The notes beneath the pieces were generated by a model that worked only from the letters and a program-made list of their open reading frames with translations, had not been told where the DNA came from and made no database searches. The position numbers and the translations under genes were made by a program. A stretch of DNA of 54,325 bases from NCBI GenBank assembly GCA_023664455.1, contig JAMPFM010000001.1, positions 152,164 through 206,488 of the forward strand, written 5' to 3'. This document shows positions 1 through 8,654 of the stretch, piece by piece. This DNA comes from Blautia sp. (GTDB lineage Bacteria; Bacillota; Clostridia; Lachnospirales; Lachnospiraceae). Each line of letters begins with the position of its first letter. Positions within the stretch are counted from its first letter, which is position 1.

Positions 1-205
1 CAATCCGTTCCAACTCCCTTGCATTTGCCACAATCGTATCAATTTTATCTGCTCCGACATACTGCTTCACTCGCTCAAAATCATCTGCTTTTTCTTGCAA
101 CTGTTCCATAAGATTAACGTATTTTATTGTAAGATTTTTCACAATATCCTTTAGTTTCATTACAAATGGCATTGCGTGTTTATCTCGATAAGTTTTTGCG
201 CTCAT
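1..205 (-). CDS. partial ORF with coiled-coil-like sequence, cut by the left edge
   Basis: On the minus strand a frame is open from a TAG at 281-283 to the window edge, with in-frame ATG codons at 205, 172 and 160; none has a convincing Shine-Dalgarno site. The readable protein is rich in Lys, Glu and Leu (for example KLKDIVKN, LMEQLQEKADDFERV), in the style of a coiled coil. I do not recognise the family. A mobilisation protein or a protein within an intron or mobile element are guesses. The sequence just upstream looks like structured RNA, so the ORF may belong to an inserted element rather than to the butyrate operon. Confidence 0.35.
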   Translation of the reverse strand, partial: MSAKTYRDKHAMPFVMKLKDIVKNLTIKYVNLMEQLQEKADDFERVKQYVGADKIDTIVANARELERI

Positions 206-462
206 CAATGCGCTTGGCTCCGGCAACTGCCATTTGGCGTCTTCATCATAAGCGTGTATATTACACTTCGTTATCTTGAGCTAACTTACCTACCCCACCA
301 TAAACGCCTTATTATTGGGTTTCTGTACATAGGGTTACGATTTCGCTATCCCTTCTTCTCGCCTGTACCTCACGGCACAAACCTTGGAAGCCGCTATAAA
401 GTTCGTCGGTAGCTACGCCTATGTGGACTTTCACCACAGAACACGGGCATGCTCGTCATACG
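206..462 (-). other. possible group II intron 5' (domain I-like) sequence
   Basis: Read on the minus strand, this non-coding stretch begins directly after the etfA terminator and contains a strong small hairpin (TGTGG-TGAAA-GTCCACA, near 423-442) followed by GCGTAGCTACCGACGAAC and further GA-rich, loop-like segments. This resembles the 5' part of bacterial group II introns, and class C introns are known to insert just behind terminator hairpins. No reverse transcriptase or domain V is visible because the window ends. The call is by resemblance only. Confidence 0.25.
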
Positions 463-463
463 C

Positions 464-493
464 CAAAAAGGCCAGGCTTTTCACAGCCTGACC
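464..493 (-). terminator. terminator after etfA
   Basis: GGTCAGGCT / AGCCTGGCC stem with a GTGAA loop followed by five T residues on the minus strand, about 20 nt past the etfA stop. It is a classic Rho-independent terminator closing the butyryl-CoA operon. Confidence 0.85.
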
Positions 494-514
494 TCATTTT
501 TATGTTTTCTGTAC

Positions 515-1561
515 TTATTTTGCAGCAATTTCCGCTTTCAGACTTTCTGTCAGCTTCGGAACGATTTTATTCAAATCGCCTACGATACCATAATCCGCTA
601 CGTCAAAGATAGGTGCGTCCGCATCTTTGTTGATTGCAATAATGATATCGGATTCTTCCATACCGGCAACGTGCTGAATCGCACCCGAAATACCGATTGC
701 AAAATATACGTTAGGACGTACAGTCTTACCTGTCTGACCAACCTGCAAATCTTTCGGTTTCCAGCCGGAATCTACGACTGCACGGGAGCAGCTTACGGTT
801 CCGCCAAGCACTGCAGCAAGGTCTTCCAAAATCTTGAAGTTTTCCGGGCTTCCTACGCCACGCCCGCCGGATACAAGGATTTTGGCATCCATGATATCTA
901 CCGTATCGGTTACTGCCTTTACGACGTCAAGAATTTCTACATACTTATGATCCGGTGTAAATCCGGGATTGTACTCTTCAACAACTGCTTTTGCACCCTT
1001 AATCGGCTCTATTTTCTGCATAACGCCGGCGCGCACGGTCGCCATCTGCGGACGATTATCCGGGCATGCAATCGTAGCGATTGTATTTCCGCCAAATGCA
1101 GGACGGGTCATCAGCAGTTGATTGTGCTTCTGTTCCTGACCAGGAATCGGCTGTAACGGGAAATCACCAATTTCCAGAACGGTACAGTCTGCTGTCAGAC
1201 CGGTTGCCACTCTCGCGGAAACCCTGGGACCTAAATCCCTTCCGATTGCGGTTGCGCCAACCAGCATGATTTCCGGTTTGTACTGATTGATAACAGAAGC
1301 CAGTGCATGTGCATAAGGCTCCGTTCTATATACTTTCAATTCCGGATCGTCTACAACGATTACTTTATCAGCGCCGTATTCTGCAAGCTTGTCCGCAAGG
1401 TCTTTTACCCCTGAACCTAAAAGTACCGCTGTTACGTCCGTATTCAAATCTTTTGCAAGGTCTTTTGCTTTTCCAAGTAATTCAAATGCGATACTGCTGA
1501 TTTCGTTATCTACTTGCTGCGCAAAGACGTATACTCCCTTGTATTCTTCTAAATTCATCAC
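515..1561 (-). CDS. etfA: electron transfer flavoprotein alpha subunit
   Basis: Large subunit of the FAD-containing electron transfer flavoprotein that works with butyryl-CoA dehydrogenase. In clostridia the Bcd-EtfAB complex couples crotonyl-CoA reduction to ferredoxin reduction by flavin bifurcation. The 348-residue product has the N-terminal EtfAB fold and the C-terminal FAD domain with LVSGGRGVGS, the SRAVVDSGW segment and GQTGKTVRPNVYFAIGISGA, all hallmarks of EtfA. The start is a double ATG behind a GGAGG site; the second ATG is equally possible. It is the last gene of the operon, 62 nt after etfB, and is followed by a strong terminator. Confidence 0.95.
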   Translation of the reverse strand: MMNLEEYKGVYVFAQQVDNEISSIAFELLGKAKDLAKDLNTDVTAVLLGSGVKDLADKLAEYGADKVIVVDDPELKVYRTEPYAHALASVINQYKPEIMLVGATAIGRDLGPRVSARVATGLTADCTVLEIGDFPLQPIPGQEQKHNQLLMTRPAFGGNTIATIACPDNRPQMATVRAGVMQKIEPIKGAKAVVEEYNPGFTPDHKYVEILDVVKAVTDTVDIMDAKILVSGGRGVGSPENFKILEDLAAVLGGTVSCSRAVVDSGWKPKDLQVGQTGKTVRPNVYFAIGISGAIQHVAGMEESDIIIAINKDADAPIFDVADYGIVGDLNKIVPKLTESLKAEIAAK

Positions 1562-1623
1562 AATCCTCCATTCTCGCTAATTCACCAACCCCCGCTCTGT
1601 GCAGGAGTTTGAAAAACGCTTTC

Positions 1624-2406
1624 TTAGATAACATGTTTTACTTTCAATTTATCAACGATATAACTTACTGACTCGTCGGGGTCAAGCGTAACTTTCTCGC
1701 CAGCGCCTTTTCTAACCTTATCGGACGCTTTTGCAATCTTAGTCGGTGAACCCTTCAAACCTAAGTTGGAATCATCCACGTCTTTCAAATCAGCTCTGCC
1801 CCATACGGTGATTTCTTTCTGATATGCGTCAAAAATACCGCCGGGGGTCATATAACGGGGCTCGTTTAATTCAGAAAGAGCTGTAATCAGACAGGGCATT
1901 TTAGCCTTTAACACATGATATCTGTCTTCATACTGACGCTCAACAACTACGCTGTCACCTTCAATCTTAATATTCTGCGCATAAGAAATCACCGGAATAT
2001 CAAGATGTTCGGAAATCTGAGGACCAACCTGCGCGGTATCGCCGTCGATAGCCTGACGTCCTGTAATAATCAAATCATAATCCAGATTTCTAAGAGCGCC
2101 TGCAATAGTTGTGGAAGTAGCCCATGTATCAGCGCCGCCGAGTACCCTGTCTGTTACAAGAATACCTTTATCCGCGCCCATTGCCATCGCTTCACGAAGA
2201 ACTTCTTCTGCTTTCGGAAGTCCCATCGTTACAACAGTAACCTCCGCATCATATTCATCTTTTAATCTAAGCGCTGCTTCTAATCCGGCTTTGTCATCGG
2301 GATTCATAATTGCAAGCATCGCACCTCTGTCCAGCGTACCGTCCGGATTGAACTTTACGCCGCCCTTTGTATCGGGCACCTGTTTAATACAAACAACGAT
2401 TTTCAT
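1624..2406 (-). CDS. etfB: electron transfer flavoprotein beta subunit
   Basis: Small subunit of the electron transfer flavoprotein, 260 residues, normal family length. It starts MKIVVCIKQVPDTK, the usual EtfB beginning, and carries the ITGRQAIDGDTAQVGPQ nucleotide-loop region typical of the subunit that binds AMP or, in bifurcating Etf, the second FAD. It lies between bcd and etfA as in other clostridial butyrate operons, with AGGAG before the ATG. The gap to bcd holds a small hairpin. Its partner is EtfA; both should act in the cytoplasm with Bcd. Confidence 0.95.
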   Translation of the reverse strand: MKIVVCIKQVPDTKGGVKFNPDGTLDRGAMLAIMNPDDKAGLEAALRLKDEYDAEVTVVTMGLPKAEEVLREAMAMGADKGILVTDRVLGGADTWATSTTIAGALRNLDYDLIITGRQAIDGDTAQVGPQISEHLDIPVISYAQNIKIEGDSVVVERQYEDRYHVLKAKMPCLITALSELNEPRYMTPGGIFDAYQKEITVWGRADLKDVDDSNLGLKGSPTKIAKASDKVRKGAGEKVTLDPDESVSYIVDKLKVKHVI

Positions 2407-2434
2407 CGACTTAATCTCCTTTACCTTATTTATG

Positions 2435-2450
2435 GTGCGCTTCAGCGCAC
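2435..2450 (-). other. hairpin between bcd and etfB
   Basis: Perfect GTGCGC-TTCA-GCGCAC stem-loop in the 71-nt gap between bcd and etfB. It has no T tract, so it is more likely an mRNA processing or stability element than a terminator. The effect on Etf to Bcd ratio is inference. Confidence 0.45.
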
Positions 2451-2477
2451 ACTCAATTCAAAAGCGATAATGCGAAG

Positions 2478-3644
2478 TTATTTCAAAAGCGCGCCTGAAA
2501 TAACCATGCGCTGAACTTCACTAGTTCCTTCATAGATTTCTGTAATCTTAGCATCGCGCATCATACGCTCTACATCGTACTCTTTGATGTAGCCGTAACC
2601 GCCATGCAGCTGTACAGCCTTAGTGGTTACTTCCATCGCAACTTCCGCCGCGTATAATTTCGCCATAGCCGCTTCTACAGAATAGGAAATCTTAGGATTC
2701 GCAGCATATTCCGCTTTCTTCATGGCAGCTTTATAAACTAACATCTGAGCCGCCTGAACCTTGGTAGCCATATCCGCTAACTGGAACTGCGTATTCTGGA
2801 ATGCGCCGATTGCCCTGCCAAACTGTTTTCTTTCTTTTACATACTGAATCGTTGTTTCCAGTGCGCCTTCTGCAAGACCGAGAGCCTGTGCAGCGATACC
2901 GATACGTCCGCCGTCCAATGTGTGCATAGCGATATTGAAGCCTTTGCCCTTCTGTCCTAAAAGATTGTCCTTAGGAATACGGCAGTCTGTGAAAATCAGC
3001 TCATATGTAGAGGAACCGCAGATACCCATTTTATTTTCTTTCGTTCCGAATGTAAAGCCGGGTGTTCCTTTTTCCACGATAAATGCGGAAATCTCTTTGC
3101 TGACTCTGCCGCGCTTCTCAACCGTGCCGGTGATTGCAAAGATAACGTATACATCCGCTTCTTTACCATTGGTGATAAAACATTTAGAGCCGTTTAATAC
3201 CCACTCGTCGCCTTCTAAGACCGCTTTGGTCTGCTGTCCCTGCGCGTCTGTACCAGCGCCGGGTTCTGTCAGCCCGAACGCACCAAGCTTCTCACCTTTT
3301 GCAAGCGGAATCAGATATTTCTGTTTCTGCTCGTCCGTTCCATAAGTCTGAATCGGGTCGCAGCAGAGGGAAGTATGTGCGGATACAATAACACCTGTTG
3401 TTCCACATACCTTAGACAGCTCCTCAACACACATAACATATGTTAAAGGGTCACATCCCTGTCCGCCATATTCCTTGGGTACAGGAATGCCAAGGAAGCC
3501 TAATTTTGCCATTTTGTCAACAGTCTCTCTCGGAAAACGATGATTCTCATCTATTTCCTGCGCGAGAGGTTTTGCTTCTTTTTCAGCGAAATCTTTGAAA
3601 AGAGTTCTCGCCATTTCATGCTCTTTGCTTAACGTAAAATCCAT
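2478..3644 (-). CDS. bcd: butyryl-CoA dehydrogenase
   Basis: Short-chain acyl-CoA dehydrogenase reducing crotonyl-CoA to butyryl-CoA with EtfAB. The 388-residue protein shows the full family order: alpha-helical N-domain, FAD-contacting FGLTEPGAGTDAQG, substrate-side FITNGKEADVYV, and the C-terminal LHGGYGYIKEYDVERMMRDAKITE split by motif order, ending with the YEGTSEVQ segment whose Glu is the catalytic base in this subfamily. GGAG precedes the ATG. It sits third from the end of the operon, after hbd (37 nt) and before etfB. The neighbourhood makes the butyryl rather than a general acyl specificity likely. Confidence 0.95.
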   Translation of the reverse strand: MDFTLSKEHEMARTLFKDFAEKEAKPLAQEIDENHRFPRETVDKMAKLGFLGIPVPKEYGGQGCDPLTYVMCVEELSKVCGTTGVIVSAHTSLCCDPIQTYGTDEQKQKYLIPLAKGEKLGAFGLTEPGAGTDAQGQQTKAVLEGDEWVLNGSKCFITNGKEADVYVIFAITGTVEKRGRVSKEISAFIVEKGTPGFTFGTKENKMGICGSSTYELIFTDCRIPKDNLLGQKGKGFNIAMHTLDGGRIGIAAQALGLAEGALETTIQYVKERKQFGRAIGAFQNTQFQLADMATKVQAAQMLVYKAAMKKAEYAANPKISYSVEAAMAKLYAAEVAMEVTTKAVQLHGGYGYIKEYDVERMMRDAKITEIYEGTSEVQRMVISGALLK

Positions 3645-3681
3645 GATTTTTTACTCCTCCATCTATATTTTAATAGTCTGA

Positions 3682-4521
3682 CTATTTTGAATAATCGTAG
3701 AATCCTTTTCCGGTCTTGCAGCCTAATTTGCCTGCGCGTACCATCTTCCTAAGAAGCGGAGCCGGACGATATTTCGGATCTCCTGTCTCGGAATAAATAA
3801 CTTCCATGATAGCCAGAACAATATCAAGACCTACATAGTCGCCTAACTGCAGCGGTCCCATCGGATGATTTGCGCCCAGTCTCATCGCTGCGTCAATGTC
3901 TTCCACACTTGCAACGCCAGCTTCCAGTACGCAGATACCTTCATTAATCATCGGAATGAGGATTCTGTTTACAACAAAACCTGCCGCTTCGTTTACTTCT
4001 ACCGGAGTCTTGCCGATTTCTTCCGCAATCGCTTTTACCTTATCAAATACTTCGTCCGTCGTGTTCTCACCGCGGATAATCTCAACCAGCTTCATAACGG
4101 GAGCCGGATTGAAGAAATGCATACCGATAACTGGTCTGTCGATACCTGCACCGATTTCCGTAATGGAAAGGGAAGAAGTATTGGTTGCAAAAATACAGTC
4201 CGCTTTGCAGATATCCTGCAGCTCCTTAAAAGTCTGTTTCTTGATATCCATTACTTCCAGAGCCGCTTCCACAATCAAATCGCAGTCTGTACAGATTGTC
4301 TTTACGCCGGTTGTGATTTTCGCCAGAACCTTGTCAGCGTCTTCCTGTGTCATTTTACCTTTCGCAATACGTTTCTCAAATCCCTTTGCGATTTTGTTCT
4401 TGCCGTTTGCCGCAAATTCTTCATTGATATCGCAAAGACATACTTCATACCCTTCCGTCTGGGCAAAAGCCTGTGCAATACCCGACCCCATTGTGCCGGC
4501 GCCAATAATACCTACTTTCAT
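3682..4521 (-). CDS. hbd: 3-hydroxybutyryl-CoA dehydrogenase
   Basis: Converts acetoacetyl-CoA to 3-hydroxybutyryl-CoA. The 279-residue length and the N-terminal Rossmann loop [14 protein letters not shown] are those of the stand-alone clostridial enzyme; the C-terminal domain carries the [12 protein letters not shown] and [14 protein letters not shown] segments with the catalytic His in MHFFNPAP. The start is set by TAGGAGGGTTTACC before ATG. It lies between crt and bcd in the same orientation with short gaps, so it is co-transcribed. Whether NADH or NADPH is preferred cannot be read from the sequence with certainty. Confidence 0.95.
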   Translation of the reverse strand: MKVGIIGAGTMGSGIAQAFAQTEGYEVCLCDINEEFAANGKNKIAKGFEKRIAKGKMTQEDADKVLAKITTGVKTICTDCDLIVEAALEVMDIKKQTFKELQDICKADCIFATNTSSLSITEIGAGIDRPVIGMHFFNPAPVMKLVEIIRGENTTDEVFDKVKAIAEEIGKTPVEVNEAAGFVVNRILIPMINEGICVLEAGVASVEDIDAAMRLGANHPMGPLQLGDYVGLDIVLAIMEVIYSETGDPKYRPAPLLRKMVRAGKLGCKTGKGFYDYSK

Positions 4522-4568
4522 GGTAAACCCTCCTATTATAATTTTTATATTTTATTCTTTTTGCCTTA

Positions 4569-5354
4569 TTAGCGATTCTGGAACGGCTCTTTCACCTTTT
4601 CCTTGTTCTTGTCCAGGAAAAATGCCATGCCGTATTTCTGGTCTTCTGTCTCGAAGCAGTCGCCGAATAATTTTTCTTCGATGACAATCGCCTCGTCCAT
4701 GCCTACTTCCAGACCGTCGTTGATTGCTTTCTTGCAGTTGCGAACGGCAATTGGCGCATTCTTTGCAATGCCCGCCGCCATCTTCTCTGCTGCCGCCATC
4801 AGCTCGTCCTGCGGATATACCGCATTGACAAGTCCGATTCTAAGCGCTTCGTCCGCCTTGATATTCCTTGCGGTATAAATCATCTGTTTCGCCATGCCGG
4901 GGCTGACCAATCTCGCCAGTCTCTGCGTACCGCCGAAACCGGGGGTAATGCCGAGTCCTACTTCCGGCTGTCCGAACACTGCATTTTCGGAACAGATTCT
5001 GATATCGCAGCTCATGGAAATCTCGCAGCCGCCGCCCAATGCAAAACCATTCACTGCCGCAATGACAGGAATTGGGAAAGTCTCTAATTTACGGAATACA
5101 TCATTTCCTTTTTTACCAAACGCTTCGCCTTCCGCCTTGGTCAGCGTGCTCATCTCGCCGATATCCGCGCCCGCCACGAAAGACTTCTGTCCAGCGCCGG
5201 TCAGAATCAGACATCTCACATTCTCTAAATCCACCGCGTCCAGAGTCTTGTCCAATTCGTCCAAAACAGTTGAATTTAAGGCGTTAAGCGCTTTTTCACG
5301 GTTGATGGTGATAATGCCGACCTGTCCCTTTACTTCATATAATACAAATTCCAT
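4569..5354 (-). CDS. crt: crotonase (3-hydroxybutyryl-CoA dehydratase)
   Basis: Enoyl-CoA hydratase/isomerase family, 261 residues, dehydrating 3-hydroxybutyryl-CoA to crotonyl-CoA. Visible family features are the FVAGADIGEM oxyanion-hole loop, AAVNGFALGGGCE, and the two acidic catalytic positions in the GQPEVGLGITPGFGGTQRL region. AGGAG lies just before the ATG. It is second in the operon, 55 nt after thl. The position between thiolase and hbd supports the crotonase role over a general fatty-acid hydratase. Confidence 0.94.
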   Translation of the reverse strand: MEFVLYEVKGQVGIITINREKALNALNSTVLDELDKTLDAVDLENVRCLILTGAGQKSFVAGADIGEMSTLTKAEGEAFGKKGNDVFRKLETFPIPVIAAVNGFALGGGCEISMSCDIRICSENAVFGQPEVGLGITPGFGGTQRLARLVSPGMAKQMIYTARNIKADEALRIGLVNAVYPQDELMAAAEKMAAGIAKNAPIAVRNCKKAINDGLEVGMDEAIVIEEKLFGDCFETEDQKYGMAFFLDKNKEKVKEPFQNR

Positions 5355-5409
5355 GCGATTTATCTCCTTTTATCTTTTCTTACAATCTTATACTGCGCCT
5401 TCCTATAAC

Positions 5410-6591
5410 CTAATCCCTCTCAACGATGGTAGCGCAGCCCATGCCGCCGCCGATACATAACGTCGCAAGACCTTTCTTTGCGTCGCGTTTTTCCATCTCA
5501 TGAAGCAGCGTTACAAGGATACGGCAGCCGGAAGCCCCTACAGGATGTCCGAGCGCGATTGCGCCGCCGTTTACGTTGAGTACGTCGTTGCTGAATCCCA
5601 GGTCTTTCTGTACTGCAAGAGACTGTGCTGCAAATGCCTCGTTTGCTTCGATTAAGTCAAAGTCGTCAATCTTCATGCCGGCTTTTGCCATTGCCTTCTG
5701 TGTCGCCGGTACGGGACCCACGCCCATGATGGACGGATCTACGCCGCCAAGTGCACCCGCTATAAAGGTTGCCATCGGTTTTACGCCCAATTCTTTTGCC
5801 TTCTCTTCACTCATAACGATAATTGCAGCAGCGCCGTCATTGATACCGGAAGCGTTTGCCGCCGTAACGATGCCGTCCGGTTTGAATGCCGGGCGGAGTT
5901 TGGAAATATTTTCCGCCGTAACGCCTGCACGCGGACCTTCGTCCGTATCTACGATAACGGTTTCTTTTTTCTTCTTCACTTCTACCGGAACGATTTCGTC
6001 TTTGAATTTGCCCTCTGCTCTTGCTTTTTCACATTTCTGCTGGGACCATGCTGCAAATTCGTCAAGCTGCTCCCTTGTCAGACCGTATTTTTCCGCAACA
6101 TTCTCTGCGGTGATACCCATATGATAATCGTTGAAAGCATCCCATAATGCGTCATTTACCATCGTATCCACGAGTTTTGCGTTGTTCATTCTATAGCCGT
6201 AACGTCCCTGCATTGCTGCATAAGGAGCCATAGACATATTTTCCATACCGCCAGCCACAACAACGTCTGCGTCACCTGCGATAATCATCTGTGCAGCCAT
6301 GTTGACACAATTAAGACCGGAACCGCATACTACGTTCACGGTAACAGCCGGAGTGGTAATCGGTATACCCGCTTTGATAGATGCCTGACGGGCTACGTTC
6401 TGCCCCAATCCGGCCTGGATAACACATCCCATATATACATGATCTACGGCATCAGCGGGAACCCCTGCCCTGCTTAATGCCTCTTTAATAACGATTGAAC
6501 CAAGAACCGGTGCCGGAGTCGTGCTGAGTGCACCGCCCATTGTGCCGATTGCAGTACGGCATGCGCCTGCCAAAACAACTTTTTTTGCCAT
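5410..6591 (-). CDS. thl: acetyl-CoA C-acetyltransferase (thiolase)
   Basis: First enzyme of the pathway, condensing two acetyl-CoA to acetoacetyl-CoA. The nucleophile Cys is in [11 protein letters not shown], the His in [14 protein letters not shown] and the second Cys in [13 protein letters not shown], so all three catalytic segments of biosynthetic thiolases are present. I start it at 6591 (MAKKVVLAG, 393 residues) because GGAGGAGAGAGAAT immediately precedes this ATG; the frame is open 16 codons further upstream but those lack family similarity. It is the promoter-proximal gene of the six-gene operon. The terminal step (but or buk) is not in the window. Confidence 0.95.
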   Translation of the reverse strand: MAKKVVLAGACRTAIGTMGGALSTTPAPVLGSIVIKEALSRAGVPADAVDHVYMGCVIQAGLGQNVARQASIKAGIPITTPAVTVNVVCGSGLNCVNMAAQMIIAGDADVVVAGGMENMSMAPYAAMQGRYGYRMNNAKLVDTMVNDALWDAFNDYHMGITAENVAEKYGLTREQLDEFAAWSQQKCEKARAEGKFKDEIVPVEVKKKKETVIVDTDEGPRAGVTAENISKLRPAFKPDGIVTAANASGINDGAAAIIVMSEEKAKELGVKPMATFIAGALGGVDPSIMGVGPVPATQKAMAKAGMKIDDFDLIEANEAFAAQSLAVQKDLGFSNDVLNVNGGAIALGHPVGASGCRILVTLLHEMEKRDAKKGLATLCIGGGMGCATIVERD

Positions 6592-6635
6592 ATTCTCTCT
6601 CCTCCATTTTGATAAAATACCTTTTTTCAGGTTCT

Positions 6636-6663
6636 GCAATGATTGTTATTTTTTTATCATTGC
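6636..6663 (-). promoter_or_regulatory. inverted repeat in the thl leader
   Basis: GCAATGAT and ATCATTGC form a perfect 8-bp inverted repeat separated by 12 AT-rich bases, inside the transcribed leader of thl just downstream of its predicted promoter. It could be an operator or a leader hairpin. It does not match the TTGTTAA-type Rex site, and I cannot assign a regulator. Confidence 0.45.
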
Positions 6664-6672
6664 CCACTGCCC

Positions 6673-7812
6673 CTATTGTATCATAGGGACTTCGTTTTTG
6701 CAATGGTTTTCAACCGCCGGATCACGCATATTATAGACGCGGTTCCATTCTTTCGTTGCCTCGTCTTTCTGCGTCTGGCTGCGGTTTTTATAGAGGAATT
6801 TCGTCAATTCGTAACAATCTATCCAGATTTCATTATCACTGTCCTTCTGGGATTCATCAAAGATAAGCTGCATTCCCCAATGCAGGTGAACGACTTCGAT
6901 ATTATTCACATTTTCCGTGGCGCTGTATCCGGTGTGCCCCATATAGCCGATTACATCGCCCGCCGTCACGATACTGCCCTCTTCCAGGGATTTGTTGTAG
7001 GGAAAATTCTGTCTCAGATGGGCATAGTAATAGTATCTTTTTCCATCAAAACTACGAATGCCGATACGCCAGCCGCCGTATTGGTTCCATCCCAGCGCTT
7101 CCACATAGCCGGACTCGATGGCGATGATGGGCGTGCCAATCTGCCCCATCATGTCATGTCCTAAGTGGGGTCTCGCATAACCATAGCTTCTAGAAGAGCC
7201 GAAATCATCATAATGGCTGTACTCAAACCCTTTTGCAATCGGGGAAAAGGCTTTCAGTCCATAATAATCCTTCCACTCTTTTTCCTCCGTGCCTTCCGCC
7301 TGCACTTCTATGGAAAATTCCCCCACCATGCCCCCTAAGACGGCCTCGTAAGCTTCCTCATAATAATCGTAATATTCCATGTCTTTGCTCAATTCTTCTA
7401 TCGTGGTCTCGCCGGATTGCAGTTTTTCCGCCGTATCCTGCAATTCCGAAACGCTTTTTTTGTCAAACTTACCGCCATGCCTTGCGCCTACATAGGCGAG
7501 CAGCTCTATCCAGTCCACATGGATATCTTTCCCATAGGAAGCCGTATCCAGTTCATATGCCTTGCTTAGCGCGTCGTTTGTAATATTGAAATCCACCCAC
7601 TTGATAAAATTACCATCCGTCGAAACTTCTATGGCTTCCCCGCCTTCTATATCTTCCATATCTTTCATATCTCTAGCGCTTTCCCCGCTTTCTTCCTGCG
7701 TTGGCAGACTTTTCGCCTGTCTGTACATATGTAGTTCCTTCATCAGACAAACGCATCCCACCGCCGCAAGCAGAAGCAGTTCCAGCCTGATACCCCATTT
7801 GATTTTTTTCAT
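6673..7812 (-). CDS. M23 family metallopeptidase, membrane-anchored
   Basis: A 379-residue protein with an N-terminal membrane anchor (about residues 8-26), a charged Glu/Asp-rich linker and a C-terminal LytM/M23 domain. The metal ligands are visible in RPHLGHDMMG (His and Asp) and VVHLHWG (HxH), with YYYYAHL between them, so the zinc site is intact. Such enzymes cleave peptidoglycan cross-bridges outside the membrane. The middle part (about 60-190) has no family I recognise. GGGGGAATTT precedes ATG. It lies between hpf, from which a terminator separates it, and thl, whose promoter lies in its 3' end. Confidence 0.85.
   Translation of the reverse strand: MKKIKWGIRLELLLLAAVGCVCLMKELHMYRQAKSLPTQEESGESARDMKDMEDIEGGEAIEVSTDGNFIKWVDFNITNDALSKAYELDTASYGKDIHVDWIELLAYVGARHGGKFDKKSVSELQDTAEKLQSGETTIEELSKDMEYYDYYEEAYEAVLGGMVGEFSIEVQAEGTEEKEWKDYYGLKAFSPIAKGFEYSHYDDFGSSRSYGYARPHLGHDMMGQIGTPIIAIESGYVEALGWNQYGGWRIGIRSFDGKRYYYYAHLRQNFPYNKSLEEGSIVTAGDVIGYMGHTGYSATENVNNIEVVHLHWGMQLIFDESQKDSDNEIWIDCYELTKFLYKNRSQTQKDEATKEWNRVYNMRDPAVENHCKNEVPMIQ
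6675..6703 (-). promoter_or_regulatory. sigma-A promoter of the butyryl-CoA operon
   Basis: Minus strand -35 TTGCAA (6698-6703), 17-nt spacer and -10 TACAAT (6675-6680). It overlaps the last codons of the M23 peptidase gene and would start transcription about 77 nt before thl. It is the only good promoter match before the operon. Confidence 0.7.
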
Positions 7813-7883
7813 AAATTCCCCCGCGCTATCCAGCCCACACCGGCTCCATGACGGCGCCCTGCGGCATTCTTCACACTAATATA

Positions 7884-7922
7884 TGAAAAAAACCTGTGGG
7901 TTATGTCAGCCCACAGGTTTGT
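7884..7922 (-). terminator. terminator after hpf
   Basis: AAACCTGTGGG / CCCACAGGTTT, an 11-bp perfect stem with a 9-nt loop, followed by a T tract on the minus strand. It closes the hpf transcript before the M23 gene. Confidence 0.9.
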
Positions 7923-7967
7923 CCTTATTGTAGTCGGTTTTACGATATTTTTTCATTTACATTCAGA

Positions 7968-8495
7968 TTAGTCTTCCGGTTCAATCAGACCATAAGTATT
8001 CCCTTTTCTCTTATATACAACATTGACCTGGTCGGTTTCCGCGTTGCAGAACACGAAAAAATTGTGTCCGAGCAGCTCCATCTGCACGCAGGCATCTTCT
8101 GGATACATCGGTTTGATGTCGAACTTCTTCGTGCGGATAATCTGGACGTCTTCCTCGTCCATAAAATCTTTTTCCAGATATTCCTGCTTAAAAAATCCCG
8201 CTGCCTGCTGCCTGTCCGTCAGTTTTGTCTTGTATTTCTTCAACTGTCTTTCTATGATTTCTTCCACCAAATCTATGGAAACATACATATCGCTGCTGAC
8301 CTGCTCAGAACGGATGATATTTCCTTTCATCGGAATCGTGACTTCAATCTTTTGTCTGTCTTTTTCCACACTTAAAGTAACATGCACCTCGGTCTCTTCT
8401 GTAAAGTATTTCTCTAATTTACCGATTTTATCTTCGACAGCCGTCCTCAATCCTTCCGTTACTTCAATGTTCTTCCCCAGAATAATAAACTTCAT
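7968..8495 (-). CDS. hpf: long-form ribosome hibernation promoting factor
   Basis: A 175-residue protein starting MKFIILGKNIEVTEGLR. It has the N-terminal HPF/YfiA ribosome-binding domain (about 1-100, with many basic residues) and a C-terminal dimerisation domain (about 115-170, KKFDIKPMYPEDACVQMELLGH and FVFCNAETDQVNVVYKRKG region). The long form dimerises inactive 70S ribosomes into 100S particles in stationary phase. The frame is open 35 codons upstream, but the GGGATGAGCGCT spacing and family similarity favour 8495. It stands alone between its own promoter and a strong terminator. Confidence 0.93.
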   Translation of the reverse strand: MKFIILGKNIEVTEGLRTAVEDKIGKLEKYFTEETEVHVTLSVEKDRQKIEVTIPMKGNIIRSEQVSSDMYVSIDLVEEIIERQLKKYKTKLTDRQQAAGFFKQEYLEKDFMDEEDVQIIRTKKFDIKPMYPEDACVQMELLGHNFFVFCNAETDQVNVVYKRKGNTYGLIEPED

Positions 8496-8558
8496 AGCGC
8501 TCATCCCTTTCATTGGATTATTGTATGTACCTATAGCCTTGTCCCAGCTATATAATGT

Positions 8559-8588
8559 ATTATAACATGCTTCGGATTCTTTTAGCAA
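8559..8588 (-). promoter_or_regulatory. promoter of hpf
   Basis: Minus strand -35 TTGCTA (8583-8588), 18-nt spacer, -10 TATAAT (8559-8564), about 60 nt before the hpf start. Confidence 0.6.
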
Positions 8589-8605
8589 TCCTTTCCACAA
8601 ACTTT

Positions 8606-8633
8606 AAGGCGGCCAGATTCATCTGACCGCCTT
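8606..8633 (-). terminator. terminator after the NlpC/P60 gene
   Basis: AAGGCGG(T)CAGAT / ATCTG(G)CCGCCTT hairpin 22 nt past the stop codon of the NlpC/P60 gene. The stem is long and stable, but only a weak T-rich stretch follows. Confidence 0.55.
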
Positions 8634-8654
8634 ATCCTGCTATTCCTACTATAT

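Noticed and set aside
449-1156. 235-codon plus-strand frame opposite etfA
   Set aside because: It is the antisense shadow of a well-conserved gene, with no ribosome site and no recognisable family; the same applies to the long plus-strand frames opposite hbd (3865-4684), thl (5576-6124) and hpf (8023-8565).
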